Shown here piece after piece: positions 21,841 to 29,648 of a stretch of 54,608 nucleotides of DNA. Source of the DNA: a virus; the IMG/VR virus record IMGVR_UViG_3300025904_000004, positions 1 to 54,608 of that record; one strand, 5' to 3'. Below the pieces are notes generated by a model. It had not been told where the DNA came from. It searched no databases and worked only from the letters and a program-made list of their open reading frames with translations. Positions within the stretch are counted from its first letter, which is position 1, and each line of letters starts with the position of its first letter. The translations under genes were made by a program, and so were the position numbers.

Positions 21841-22824
21841 TTACAATTTCTCGATTTTAATAGACCTGATATACGCTTCCAGCAAAACTGAACCGGTCGG
21901 CTCGTGATATAATTCAATTGCAACGCCTAAACCAGATGTTGTCCATCCTGTTGTATCAATGTCAATAGTATTTGTTCCGGTAACTAAATTCGCAAAATAC
22001 CGTGAGCCCTGAACAGTTGATGCTGCGAAAAAATAAACGTTTGGAGACGCATTAACTGTGTTTGGAGTTATTACGTTTGCCACAACAGTGAGCCTTAACT
22101 GATCGCCCGGTGTTACTCCTGGCAGTCCGGCATCTAATGTTGCATACATAGTATTTACATCTGACTTAAAGTGCGCTTTTGATACACCACCATCTGTAGT
22201 ATCTACACGGGAAAGGTCGCCCGTTGATAAACCATCATTTGCAAAAGTCCAGCCTGTTGCATCACTAAATGTCTTGTCCACCAACGTAATGGTTCCAGAG
22301 GTAGGCGTTGCATTTGCTGTTGCATAGGCGCTGTCTGCGAATCCCGCGGCTGTAGCGCGTACGCGATAGAAATATTGCACGCCATTGGTACGGCCGGTAT
22401 CGGTATAAGCAGAAGTGCTACCTGTATAAATTCCCAAAGCCACTCCTGTTGTGAATCCAACATTCGTAGCACGGTCAACTATATAGCTGGTGGCGCTTGT
22501 TACATTGGCCCAATCCAAAACGTTTTGAGTATCACCAGGTGTTGCAGTAAAGCTTCCAGGGGTTGCCAATTGAGCTAATGCGGGCACCGGTGGAATTAAA
22601 TAAGCGCTAAGATCCATATCCGTCTTGGCAACAAGATAATATCCGAGGCCTTCTTCGAAACCGGTAATAGCGTTAATACTGCGGCCTGGTATATAAGATT
22701 TTAACGGATTATCCACCAGGTAAATAATAGAAGTATTTGAGCCGGTGATTCCGGCACCGGTAAAAGAAACAGTTGCCATTGCGACAACTGCATTTGGAGC
22801 ATTCCCTTTTATATTGTTAGCCAT
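21841..22824 (-). CDS. Tail protein: adaptor module, Fn3 and carbohydrate-binding-like domain
   Basis: Of 327 residues, 1-80 are the shared adaptor (TSIIYLVDNPLKSYIPGRSI; GYYLVAKTDMDLS). Residues 86-175 are an Fn3 domain close to that of the 816-residue fibre (SYIVDRATNVGFTTGVALGI; VQYFYRVRATAAGFADSAYA). Residues about 180-327 are a beta-sandwich like a carbohydrate-binding module (FSDATGWTFAND; LRLTVVANVITPN; IELYHEPTGS). It lacks the enzymatic barrel of the larger fibre. Probably a host-binding virion component. Confidence 0.75.
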   Translation of the reverse strand: MANNIKGNAPNAVVAMATVSFTGAGITGSNTSIIYLVDNPLKSYIPGRSINAITGFEEGLGYYLVAKTDMDLSAYLIPPVPALAQLATPGSFTATPGDTQNVLDWANVTSATSYIVDRATNVGFTTGVALGIYTGSTSAYTDTGRTNGVQYFYRVRATAAGFADSAYATANATPTSGTITLVDKTFSDATGWTFANDGLSTGDLSRVDTTDGGVSKAHFKSDVNTMYATLDAGLPGVTPGDQLRLTVVANVITPNTVNASPNVYFFAASTVQGSRYFANLVTGTNTIDIDTTGWTTSGLGVAIELYHEPTGSVLLEAYIRSIKIEKL

Positions 22825-22835
22825 AGGAAAATCAA

Positions 22836-23639
22836 TTAAAACGAAACGGTTCCGTTAGTAAATACTCCTGTATGTTCAACACCAACTTTATCAGTATACC
22901 TGAATGCTGCACCAGAATAATCGGTTGGGTAATCAATTACCAGTTCTGTCACGCCACCCACTTTAATGGTCATGGATTGTGGCGTACCCAATGGTGAGGC
23001 AATTGCATTGAATTCAAATAACTGGTCGGCATCTATTGAGCCCACAGTTCCACCCACACCGGATGCGCTATCAGAAGTGCTGCCTGAGAATTCCAGTGAT
23101 GTATCAAATGTTATCACGATGTTGTCATCCTGCAGGGATGAAATAATAGCAGGGTCTACGAATGGCGCCAGCTCAGGTTCTTTGCTACTGAAGTTTAGTG
23201 TATAGCCATTACGGTCGCCCCAGGCTGTACCGGTAGTAGCCGCACCCGTTTCAACACGCATCCCGTATTGACGGCCATAAAGCCGGTAGGTATCATTGTT
23301 ATCTTTAATAACAACAATTAAATAGTTTTTGGCCAGCAGTAGAATTTCATTCCTTACGGCTACCTGTTGTTTATTCAAGACGATGGTGCCTTTCTGGTCG
23401 TAGTAGATAGTACCGTTCTGGCGGTTACCAACAATGGCTTCTTCGAAGTTGGCAGTCTCCTGCACCAACTGGTATTTGCGGAATATTTTTCCAGTGCCTT
23501 TGGTAATGTCAACAATGGTACCTGAGCTTTCAGTCATCGATATCACATTGTTTAGCTCTATCAGATAAAGCTCTTTGGTACCACCGGTACCAACGTCACA
23601 TCCGAAACTATAATCCTGGGTTAATGCGCAATTGGCCAT
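22836..23639 (-). CDS. Major tail tube protein
   Basis: This 267-residue protein starts MANCALTQDYSFGCDVGTGG with TKELYLIELNNVISM, the pattern of tail-tube proteins in Bacteroidota siphophages. Residues about 185-267 add an Ig-like C-terminal domain (SMTIKVGGVTELVIDYPTDY) that would decorate the tail surface. It follows the capsid gene and a hairpin at 23654-23674. Confidence 0.8.
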   Translation of the reverse strand: MANCALTQDYSFGCDVGTGGTKELYLIELNNVISMTESSGTIVDITKGTGKIFRKYQLVQETANFEEAIVGNRQNGTIYYDQKGTIVLNKQQVAVRNEILLLAKNYLIVVIKDNNDTYRLYGRQYGMRVETGAATTGTAWGDRNGYTLNFSSKEPELAPFVDPAIISSLQDDNIVITFDTSLEFSGSTSDSASGVGGTVGSIDADQLFEFNAIASPLGTPQSMTIKVGGVTELVIDYPTDYSGAAFRYTDKVGVEHTGVFTNGTVSF

Positions 23640-23653
23640 AGCGAATATGTTAA

Positions 23654-23674
23654 AGGCCGGGTGTTAGCCGGCCT
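23654..23674 (-). terminator. Hairpin directly after the capsid gene
   Basis: A GC-rich 7-bp stem AGGCCGG/CCGGCCT with a 7-base loop lies six bases past the capsid stop; on the minus strand it is followed by TTTAAC. It could act as a leaky terminator or RNA-stability element that raises capsid over tail message. Confidence 0.6.
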
Positions 23675-23679
23675 GTTTA

Positions 23680-24660
23680 TTAAACTAATTTGAAAGAAGT
23701 GATTTCGTCAGGGAAGGCTACGTTTACACCGTATTTGAACTCGGCATCGAAACGCAGGTAGTTTTTGAACTGGTCAGGAAGTATCTCCCATTTTTCTTCT
23801 TCATTTTCCATATCCACACCGGCAAACATGTTGCTTGTTCTCATACCAAACAAACGGTTGGTACCATCCAGACCATGAACAGCGGTCAGTTTGTAATTGG
23901 TACCAGGTATGATTATTTCGCCATTCTCAGCTGAAACTTCAGAACCTTTGGGAGCGAAATTGAAAAGGTTCTGGTCGGTATAAGCAGCAACGAATTTTTG
24001 GAATGTATCCCAGCCTGCGAAAATGCGGACATCGGATTTACCCTGTATCCTTGCAGGAAGGGCAAGCCACATAGAGTTCACAATCGCCTTCACGTTTGTG
24101 GAGATAATGCCAGTACCGGTAGCGATAGCGCCTGTACCATTATAAGCAGTTTGATTGGCATTTACTGCAACGGCAGCAGCATCAATCAGTTTGATGAAAC
24201 CATCAAATCTGCTGAGGTTAGCATTCAGGCTGGTTGTATCACCCTGCCAGATAGCCACCTCCAATTGTTCAGCGATGGTGCCTGATTTAAGGTCGGTATA
24301 TTCCTTTTCAAAAGGAATTGTTTGGCCTTCCGCGCGGCTACCTGCAGCGAGCTTCTTGCTCATGTATTTTTTGTTCAGGGTCTTTACGCAGATATCTTCA
24401 ACAACGGCAACTTCACCAACGGTCACCTTACGCTGAGTAAGGGATGTGGTACCGCTGGAAACCCTTGTACAACCAACGCCACTTTGGAAAATAGCATCGG
24501 TAGCCAATACGTTGATGGTTTCGGCGAACTTAACACCTGTCATTACATTGCCTTCAGCGGCAATCAAGTCAGCGGTTTTTCCACTGAAAATCGATCTGGT
24601 GATGAGCTCGTTTTCGTTTTCGATTACGTAGTCTACCAGGGTTGAAATATCTAAGGCCAT
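23680..24660 (-). CDS. Major capsid protein (HK97 fold)
   Basis: This 326-residue protein starts MALDISTLVDYVIENENELI and has RSIFSGKTADLIAAEGNVMT, EYTDLKSGTIAEQLEVAIWQ, FAGWDTFQKFVAAYTDQNLF and the ending FRFDAEFKYGVNVAFPDEIT-type strand (YLRFDAEFKYGVNV). These match capsid proteins of Bacteroidota siphophages. Length and the place after scaffold and protease support the call. Confidence 0.88.
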   Translation of the reverse strand: MALDISTLVDYVIENENELITRSIFSGKTADLIAAEGNVMTGVKFAETINVLATDAIFQSGVGCTRVSSGTTSLTQRKVTVGEVAVVEDICVKTLNKKYMSKKLAAGSRAEGQTIPFEKEYTDLKSGTIAEQLEVAIWQGDTTSLNANLSRFDGFIKLIDAAAVAVNANQTAYNGTGAIATGTGIISTNVKAIVNSMWLALPARIQGKSDVRIFAGWDTFQKFVAAYTDQNLFNFAPKGSEVSAENGEIIIPGTNYKLTAVHGLDGTNRLFGMRTSNMFAGVDMENEEEKWEILPDQFKNYLRFDAEFKYGVNVAFPDEITSFKLV

Positions 24661-24705
24661 AAGATTTTGATTTTAAGATTGAAAAGATTTATTCTTCAGT
24701 TTGAT

Positions 24706-25521
24706 TTATGCGGGTTCAGTGTGTGCTTCTTTTTTCATTTTCTTGAATGCATCAGCCAGTCTCTGCAGGTTCGCTTCTTTCTTATCAAGGAATTTTTCCT
24801 TCTTTGCGTCATGAAGCGTTTTTGGTTCAGAGCCGGGTTCATTCACCAATATTTCCACCAGCTCAAAAAGATCTTTGATTGTTTTTTCGTGACGGTCAAT
24901 CACTTCTTTCTGGTCAGTAATTTTTTGAGATTCCATTTTCAACGTGTTGTTGTAAATGGCGATGGCTGCATTTGTATCTGCCAGGCGTTGTTGTTCCATT
25001 ATCTGCCAGCCGAATTCACTCTGCATTAAAGCTTTTGATATCAGCTCCAGATTGGTGAGCCTTTCTTCGGGCGTACCAACAGCAAACTTTGTCATCATAT
25101 CAGCCATCTGCGCAGCGGTTACCTGTTGTTTAGCAGGAGGCGTTGTGGGAGCGGCTGGTGGCGGAGTAGCGGGAGGTGTTGCGGCCTGCGCAGGAACATC
25201 GGTTGTTACCGGCGCTATAGGTGTATAAGCTGTGATTGCACCGGATGCATCACAAGTAATTATTGAACCATCAGCCAATACCAAGTCGCCGGCAGGGGCA
25301 GGAAGCGCATTGATAGAAACCTTATCACCAACAGCGGGGATATCACCTGTCATCACAATGGATATCTGTGTGCCATCCTGTAAAGTGAAAACTGTTCCGT
25401 CAGGAACGGCTGGCGGGGCAGGTGCTGCAGGAGGAGGTGTAGCCGGCGGCGCAGCGGGTGTTACATCAAACGCTGCTTTTATTTTTGCAAGAAGTTCTTT
25501 AGCTTTTTCTTTTGCATTCAT
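24706..25521 (-). CDS. Capsid scaffold protein with Pro/Ala-rich and DGT repeats
   Basis: This 271-residue protein has a short N-terminal helix, then an Ala/Pro-rich linker (residues about 20-40 and 105-130). Between these lies a small beta domain with DGTVFTLQDGTQISI and LADGSIITCDASGAI repeats. The C-terminal half is a long coiled coil (KMESQKITDQKEVIDRHEKT; ANLQRLADAFKKMKKE). It lies between protease and capsid genes, the normal place for a scaffold. Confidence 0.75.
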   Translation of the reverse strand: MNAKEKAKELLAKIKAAFDVTPAAPPATPPPAAPAPPAVPDGTVFTLQDGTQISIVMTGDIPAVGDKVSINALPAPAGDLVLADGSIITCDASGAITAYTPIAPVTTDVPAQAATPPATPPPAAPTTPPAKQQVTAAQMADMMTKFAVGTPEERLTNLELISKALMQSEFGWQIMEQQRLADTNAAIAIYNNTLKMESQKITDQKEVIDRHEKTIKDLFELVEILVNEPGSEPKTLHDAKKEKFLDKKEANLQRLADAFKKMKKEAHTEPA

Positions 25522-25522
25522 A

Positions 25523-25532
25523 CTGGTAAATA
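25523..25532 (-). promoter_or_regulatory. TATTTACCAG start-site motif, copy 2
   Basis: Minus-strand TATTTACCAGTATG; the last ATG is the start codon of the scaffold gene at 25521. Confidence 0.55.
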
Positions 25533-26177
25533 TTATTGTTGGGAATATGTTTCACTTAGCGCCTCAAAAATTTTATCGGCGTACTCAGTTCCAAAATGTT
25601 TTTCGAGGAGATTCCATTTGCTTGCCGGAGAATTGGCAGACATTTTTACCGGGATATAATTGAATAACCCTTCTACGCTGAAACCTTTTATCAGTCCGGT
25701 TTTCACCTTTTCCCACACATCAGCATTATTTATTTTTGCTGATATAAACCAACTACCATCAGCCACATCTTCAAATCCTTTTAGCGGCATCACACCCATA
25801 GCATTATCCGAAACAAAAGAATTGAATATGGTCACATCTGTAACCTGCTGTTGTTCGTCGTGGAAGAGATTGAAATTTTTTAAGTATCCTTTGGCGGAGA
25901 ATTTTTCAACTATGCTCTGAATGGTGGGCTTATCAAACACCACATAATATTCACCCAGCTGGTCATCTTTACGATAAAGCGGCATATCGGCAACCATAGC
26001 AGGGCCGCTGACTATTCTTTTTTCTTCATTGATAACAAAGTGCGCCTTATGCTCATTGGCTTTGAACGCCTGGAAATTGCGCTCGATGGCGGGACGGTCA
26101 ACCAGTCCGATAAAATTGACCTCTAAATCAGAATTGAAAGCAGGGTCTATTTGTGCTTTGTAAATCTGCAGCTCCAT
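25533..26177 (-). CDS. Prohead protease, XkdF-like
   Basis: This 214-residue protein has the XkdF/prohead protease pattern: IVSGPAMVADMPLYRKDD, YYVVFDKPTIQSIVEKF, then NLFHDEQQ with the likely catalytic His106, and LIKGFSVEGLF with the likely catalytic Ser167. Such enzymes mature capsid and scaffold. It is the first structural gene after the divergent lipoprotein gene, so its transcription must start or continue through 26178-26293 or come by readthrough from the tape measure gene. Confidence 0.85.
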   Translation of the reverse strand: MELQIYKAQIDPAFNSDLEVNFIGLVDRPAIERNFQAFKANEHKAHFVINEEKRIVSGPAMVADMPLYRKDDQLGEYYVVFDKPTIQSIVEKFSAKGYLKNFNLFHDEQQQVTDVTIFNSFVSDNAMGVMPLKGFEDVADGSWFISAKINNADVWEKVKTGLIKGFSVEGLFNYIPVKMSANSPASKWNLLEKHFGTEYADKIFEALSETYSQQ

Positions 26178-26199
26178 GCTGGTAAATAGCTTTTACCAG
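26178..26199 (-). promoter_or_regulatory. Hairpin with TATTTACCAG motif, copy 3
   Basis: The 21-base CTGGTAAA-AGCTA-TTTACCAG is a perfect 8-bp inverted repeat that abuts the ATG of the protease gene (motif 26179-26188). It could occlude the start or bind a regulator. The rest of the 116-bp divergent gap is AT-rich. Confidence 0.6.
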
Positions 26200-26293
26200 A
26201 TTCTGTTTCATTTAGCTATCTGAAACGTTAATATTTAGCTATTACCACTAACCGGGTATTGCATATTGTTCAGAATTTTCTGTACTTTATGGA

Positions 26294-26671
26294 ATGAAAA
26301 AAATTATACCATTTATCGTAGTCGCAATAGTTTCTTTTTCATCATGCAAAAAAGAAAATGAACAGGTTGCTAGTCGGTCAGCGGTGGCTGGCGAACCCTC
26401 TATTGTATCCGTTAAAGCATACCCTGTGTACGCAGGCGCAAACGAAAGTGCAGCCTTTGATGTTAGCCTGATTGCAGACAGTAATTATGTTTCCAGATTA
26501 GATTTATATGAAGTGCCAAATTTGAAAAGGGCCAGTGTTTACAAGCCTGTGACCGGCAAATACACCATGTATGACCATGTGGGCGATTACACGCGTGGTG
26601 CCTCCTATTTTTTTGTTTTTACAAAAACGGATGGAACTAAAATTACTTCTGATATTTTTGAACTGCAATAA
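26294..26671 (+). CDS. Moron lipoprotein inside the structural operon
   Basis: This 125-residue plus-strand protein lies between the minus-strand protease and tape measure genes. It has a signal peptide and lipobox ending SFSSC (Cys18), followed by KKENE. That resembles the Lys-acidic surface-export signal of Bacteroidota lipoproteins. The mature domain is beta-rich, about 105 residues. Its stop directly abuts the tape-measure stop (taacta). Upstream, TTG, 21 bases and TACTTTAT make a weak promoter. A gene of opposite strand in a late operon is a classic moron; exclusion of other phages is a fair guess, not shown. Confidence 0.8.
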   Translation: MKKIIPFIVVAIVSFSSCKKENEQVASRSAVAGEPSIVSVKAYPVYAGANESAAFDVSLIADSNYVSRLDLYEVPNLKRASVYKPVTGKYTMYDHVGDYTRGASYFFVFTKTDGTKITSDIFELQ

Positions 26672-28879
26672 CTATCCACCGAGCCGGGCTTGACGGTTCA
26701 AACGCTCATCCCTTTCACGGTTGTTCTGCACATCGCTATCCAGAACATATACACGACTTGCAGCATTGCCGATGCTGTTCAAACTTTTTGAATCCAGCGT
26801 GGTGTTTGTTTGTGTAGGTGCGACGGGTGCTGCCGGTGGTGTTAATCCTGTTGGCGTTGTACCACCTCCCCCACCCTGGCCGGGGATTTGAACTGATACA
26901 ATTTTTTTAACAGCGGCTATACCTGTAACTATTGCGCCGGCAGCTGCTACGGCTCCCAATGCAATACCTACGGGTCCGGGTATAGTAGTCACCATACCCT
27001 TGAATGCGCCAATGGCAGCCTGATAAGTATTGATAGTCGTGGACGCAATAGATAACGCCTTACCGATTGCTGTTTGCTTTCCTGCAACACCAGCCAGCGT
27101 TTCCAGTCCGCCGGCTATTGCTCCGGCCACTTGTGCATTGTGCTGCGCTTCCGCATCCCTTATTGTTTTTCTTGCATCAGCAAGCGCGGCAACTTTGGTA
27201 TTATATTCAAGTTCCGTAATTACTTTATTGTCAAAAGCCTGTTTTACCAAATCCTGTTCGGCTTGCGCTGCCGCCAGTTTGCCTTCAAAATCAAAATTTC
27301 TTTTTTCAATGATGGCTTTCTGCTCCTGTTCAGCCAGTTCAAATTTTTTCTTATCATCTTCTTTTTTAAATTTAGCCTGGGCCTTATCCTGCTCTGCTTT
27401 TAACTGGGCATCAAGCGCCGTTTTTATCTGCTGCAGTTTGTCACTATCATCCTTGTAATGCTCAATAGCCTGCTGCAATTTTTCCTGATAGCCAATTTCA
27501 AGCTGTACTAACTCTGCCTTGCGGGCATCGGTAATCCCATCCAGCCTCGTTTTCTGGGTGATAGAAGAAAGTTCTTTCTGGAAATCAGCTTCCTTTTTTT
27601 GAATTTCCTTATTGTGCTTATCATCCAGCGCTGCTTTTTGTGAATCAAATTGTTTCTGCAATGCTTCGTCAAGTTCAGCCTGCTGTGCCCGGGTTATTTT
27701 TTTATCCTGAAAAGAAACGACATTGGCCCGCTTCTCATCGGCGATTTTATTCTGTAGCTGTTTGAGCTCCTTATCATAACCATCCTTTAGTGTGGCCAGC
27801 TCGTTTTCCTGAGTTATTTTTAAAAGCTTATTGGTGAACTCAACCAGTTTCTGGCGCTCAGCTTTCGCCGCTTCCGTGGCTGCTTTTTCAGCTTCCTTTC
27901 TTTCAGCCAGCTCCTGTTTATTGGCGGCGGTCAATTGCTTATCAATCCTGCGCAGTTCATTGGCGTTGTCCGTTTCTACTTTTATGGCCTCAATCTTAGC
28001 ATCATTTATCTCCTTCAGATTCTTTTTGGCGCCATCCTTTTCAAGAGTTAATTGGGCGATTTTATTTTCTGAAGTTCTCTTGGCGAGGTCAACATCCTCT
28101 TTTGCGTTTTTTTCGGCTTCATCTTTCAGTTCCTTCAATGCCGCTTTGCGTTTAGCCAGTGGCACGCTATCATCGCTGGCCTCCTCGCGAAGTATCGCCA
28201 GCTTTTTTTGTCTCTCCGCCTGTTCCAAATCATTCTGCGATTGTTCGCGCTTCAGCTCCTGTGCCTGTTTTGTAAGATTGGCCATTTTAGAATAAGCATT
28301 GGCGGCAGCATCACCCACCGCTTTCATATCCGCTATGGCTCCTGAAAAATCAAACTTGAATAGTTTAATAATTGAGCTGGCAATTTTATCCAGGCTATCA
28401 AGTAACGCCTGGCCTACGGCCTTGATACCGGCAAAAACTTGTTCCACCTTTTCACCACCCTCGAATGTGTTGGTGAACGCTTTGTAAATTAACGTGCACA
28501 CCGCTACAATAGCAGTCAGAATAGCAAGAATAGGGTTTGCTGCCAACAGCTTCAGCATGACATTAAACTTACTGGCCCCCTCCGTTGCACCAGTCAATGC
28601 GGGACTGGTTTGAGCCAATCCTTCCTTTATGTTTTTAAAATGCTCAGAAGTTCCCTGAGCTGTTTTATTTAATTCTGTTGTGCTGGCTTTCAGCTGATCC
28701 TGAGCTGCTTTCAGATTCTTAAATGCTGTGGCCTGGTCGGCTGTGCCGGCTTTTGTATTCTCAAAAGTTTTCTGTAACTGCTTTATCTCATCCTTCAGTT
28801 CCTTGACAGATTTTGAGGCCGTCACCGTGCTTGATGCGTCCACTTTGAGGGTTGCGCCTATAACTTGATTATCTGCCAT
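26672..28879 (-). CDS. Tail tape measure protein
   Basis: This 735-residue protein has long coiled coils (DEIKQLQKTFENTKAGTADQ; many Lys/Glu/Gln heptads at about 200-560). Hydrophobic segments lie at about 110-140 (LAANPILAILTAIVAVCTLI) and 600-670 (AGAIVTGIAAVKKI). A Pro/Gly/Thr-rich part precedes the basic end. At about 1.5 angstrom per residue the tail would be near 110 nm. It overlaps the chaperone gene by 11 bases. Confidence 0.85.
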   Translation of the reverse strand: MADNQVIGATLKVDASSTVTASKSVKELKDEIKQLQKTFENTKAGTADQATAFKNLKAAQDQLKASTTELNKTAQGTSEHFKNIKEGLAQTSPALTGATEGASKFNVMLKLLAANPILAILTAIVAVCTLIYKAFTNTFEGGEKVEQVFAGIKAVGQALLDSLDKIASSIIKLFKFDFSGAIADMKAVGDAAANAYSKMANLTKQAQELKREQSQNDLEQAERQKKLAILREEASDDSVPLAKRKAALKELKDEAEKNAKEDVDLAKRTSENKIAQLTLEKDGAKKNLKEINDAKIEAIKVETDNANELRRIDKQLTAANKQELAERKEAEKAATEAAKAERQKLVEFTNKLLKITQENELATLKDGYDKELKQLQNKIADEKRANVVSFQDKKITRAQQAELDEALQKQFDSQKAALDDKHNKEIQKKEADFQKELSSITQKTRLDGITDARKAELVQLEIGYQEKLQQAIEHYKDDSDKLQQIKTALDAQLKAEQDKAQAKFKKEDDKKKFELAEQEQKAIIEKRNFDFEGKLAAAQAEQDLVKQAFDNKVITELEYNTKVAALADARKTIRDAEAQHNAQVAGAIAGGLETLAGVAGKQTAIGKALSIASTTINTYQAAIGAFKGMVTTIPGPVGIALGAVAAAGAIVTGIAAVKKIVSVQIPGQGGGGGTTPTGLTPPAAPVAPTQTNTTLDSKSLNSIGNAASRVYVLDSDVQNNRERDERLNRQARLGG

Positions 28880-29648
28880 TGTTGGGAATATTATTATTTA
28901 ATGAAGGAGCATTTTTCTTTGCCATTTCCGCTTCGTATTTGCCCTTGGCTTTTAAGAACATTAGATCGTGAAATGCCTGCCTGACAGGAAGACCATAAGC
29001 CTCTTCCAACTTTATCCGCTCATATTCTGCAACCTGGGAGGCAGCGTAAATCCAACCGTATCTTTTGTTAAACATATCGGACTGAGCAGACTCGGCATGC
29101 ACGCTTGTATCCAGGCCGAACAACCCTTTATACTGATTGTCCAATTCTTTTTTTCTTTCCCTTATCAACTGCAGACTACCCATCACCTCGGTAATTGGCT
29201 GCTTCAAAAAATAGGCAGCCCTTTTTTCATGTAGCCTTACCCTTCTCTCTACAGCTTTCTGTTTACTGAATATTTTCATGAGCCAATCGACATAGCTATG
29301 GCAAACCGTAGCCAGCATTTTTTGCGCATTGACAATAGGCGCAGACTGATAATGCGACAACTCAATATATTGGCCAAAGGTCATGGCACCTGCATCATAG
29401 TTAATGGCATATTTACCTATTCTTTTTTTGGTTACAGGAACGAATGGGCTGCTGAATATTTTTGAAATCTGGTTGAGCAGCTTACCCACTTTTTTCATAC
29501 CGGCGTTGTCAAGCTGATATTCGGTCATATCAAAAGCAATGCATGTGCAGAAAAGCGTCTTGTCCAAATCCGGCACGCCCTTGCGCTCACTGATTTCATT
29601 TATCTGCTGATATTTATAGAGCGATATTTTATTCCAGTGGTTCATCAA
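28869..29648 (-). CDS. Tail assembly chaperone-like protein
   Basis: This 259-residue protein starts WNKISLYKYQQINEIS and has KIGKYAINYD-type and RYGWIYAASQVAEYERI motifs, then LEEAYGLPVRQAFHDLMFLK. This matches proteins found directly before the tape measure gene in Bacteroidota siphophages, the place of tail chaperones. A programmed frameshift, as in lambda gpG/GT, was looked for at the 11-base overlap and not seen. The Asn-rich end (NNNIPNNGR) is odd. Confidence 0.7.
   Translation of the reverse strand: MMNHWNKISLYKYQQINEISERKGVPDLDKTLFCTCIAFDMTEYQLDNAGMKKVGKLLNQISKIFSSPFVPVTKKRIGKYAINYDAGAMTFGQYIELSHYQSAPIVNAQKMLATVCHSYVDWLMKIFSKQKAVERRVRLHEKRAAYFLKQPITEVMGSLQLIRERKKELDNQYKGLFGLDTSVHAESAQSDMFNKRYGWIYAASQVAEYERIKLEEAYGLPVRQAFHDLMFLKAKGKYEAEMAKKNAPSLNNNIPNNGR

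Noticed and set aside
14118-22824. Diversity-generating retroelement acting on tail fibres
   Set aside because: No reverse transcriptase gene and no template/variable repeat pair were seen; repeats in the fibres are whole-domain paralogues.
28869-28879. Programmed frameshift between tail chaperone and tape measure
   Set aside because: No slippery heptamer was seen at the overlap and both genes have good own starts; the upstream gene ends in an ordinary stop.
25543-28895. Shared 14-mer ATATTCCCAACAAT near the scaffold and tape-measure starts
   Set aside because: A chance 14-base match is expected several times in a genome of this size, and each copy codes for different residues.
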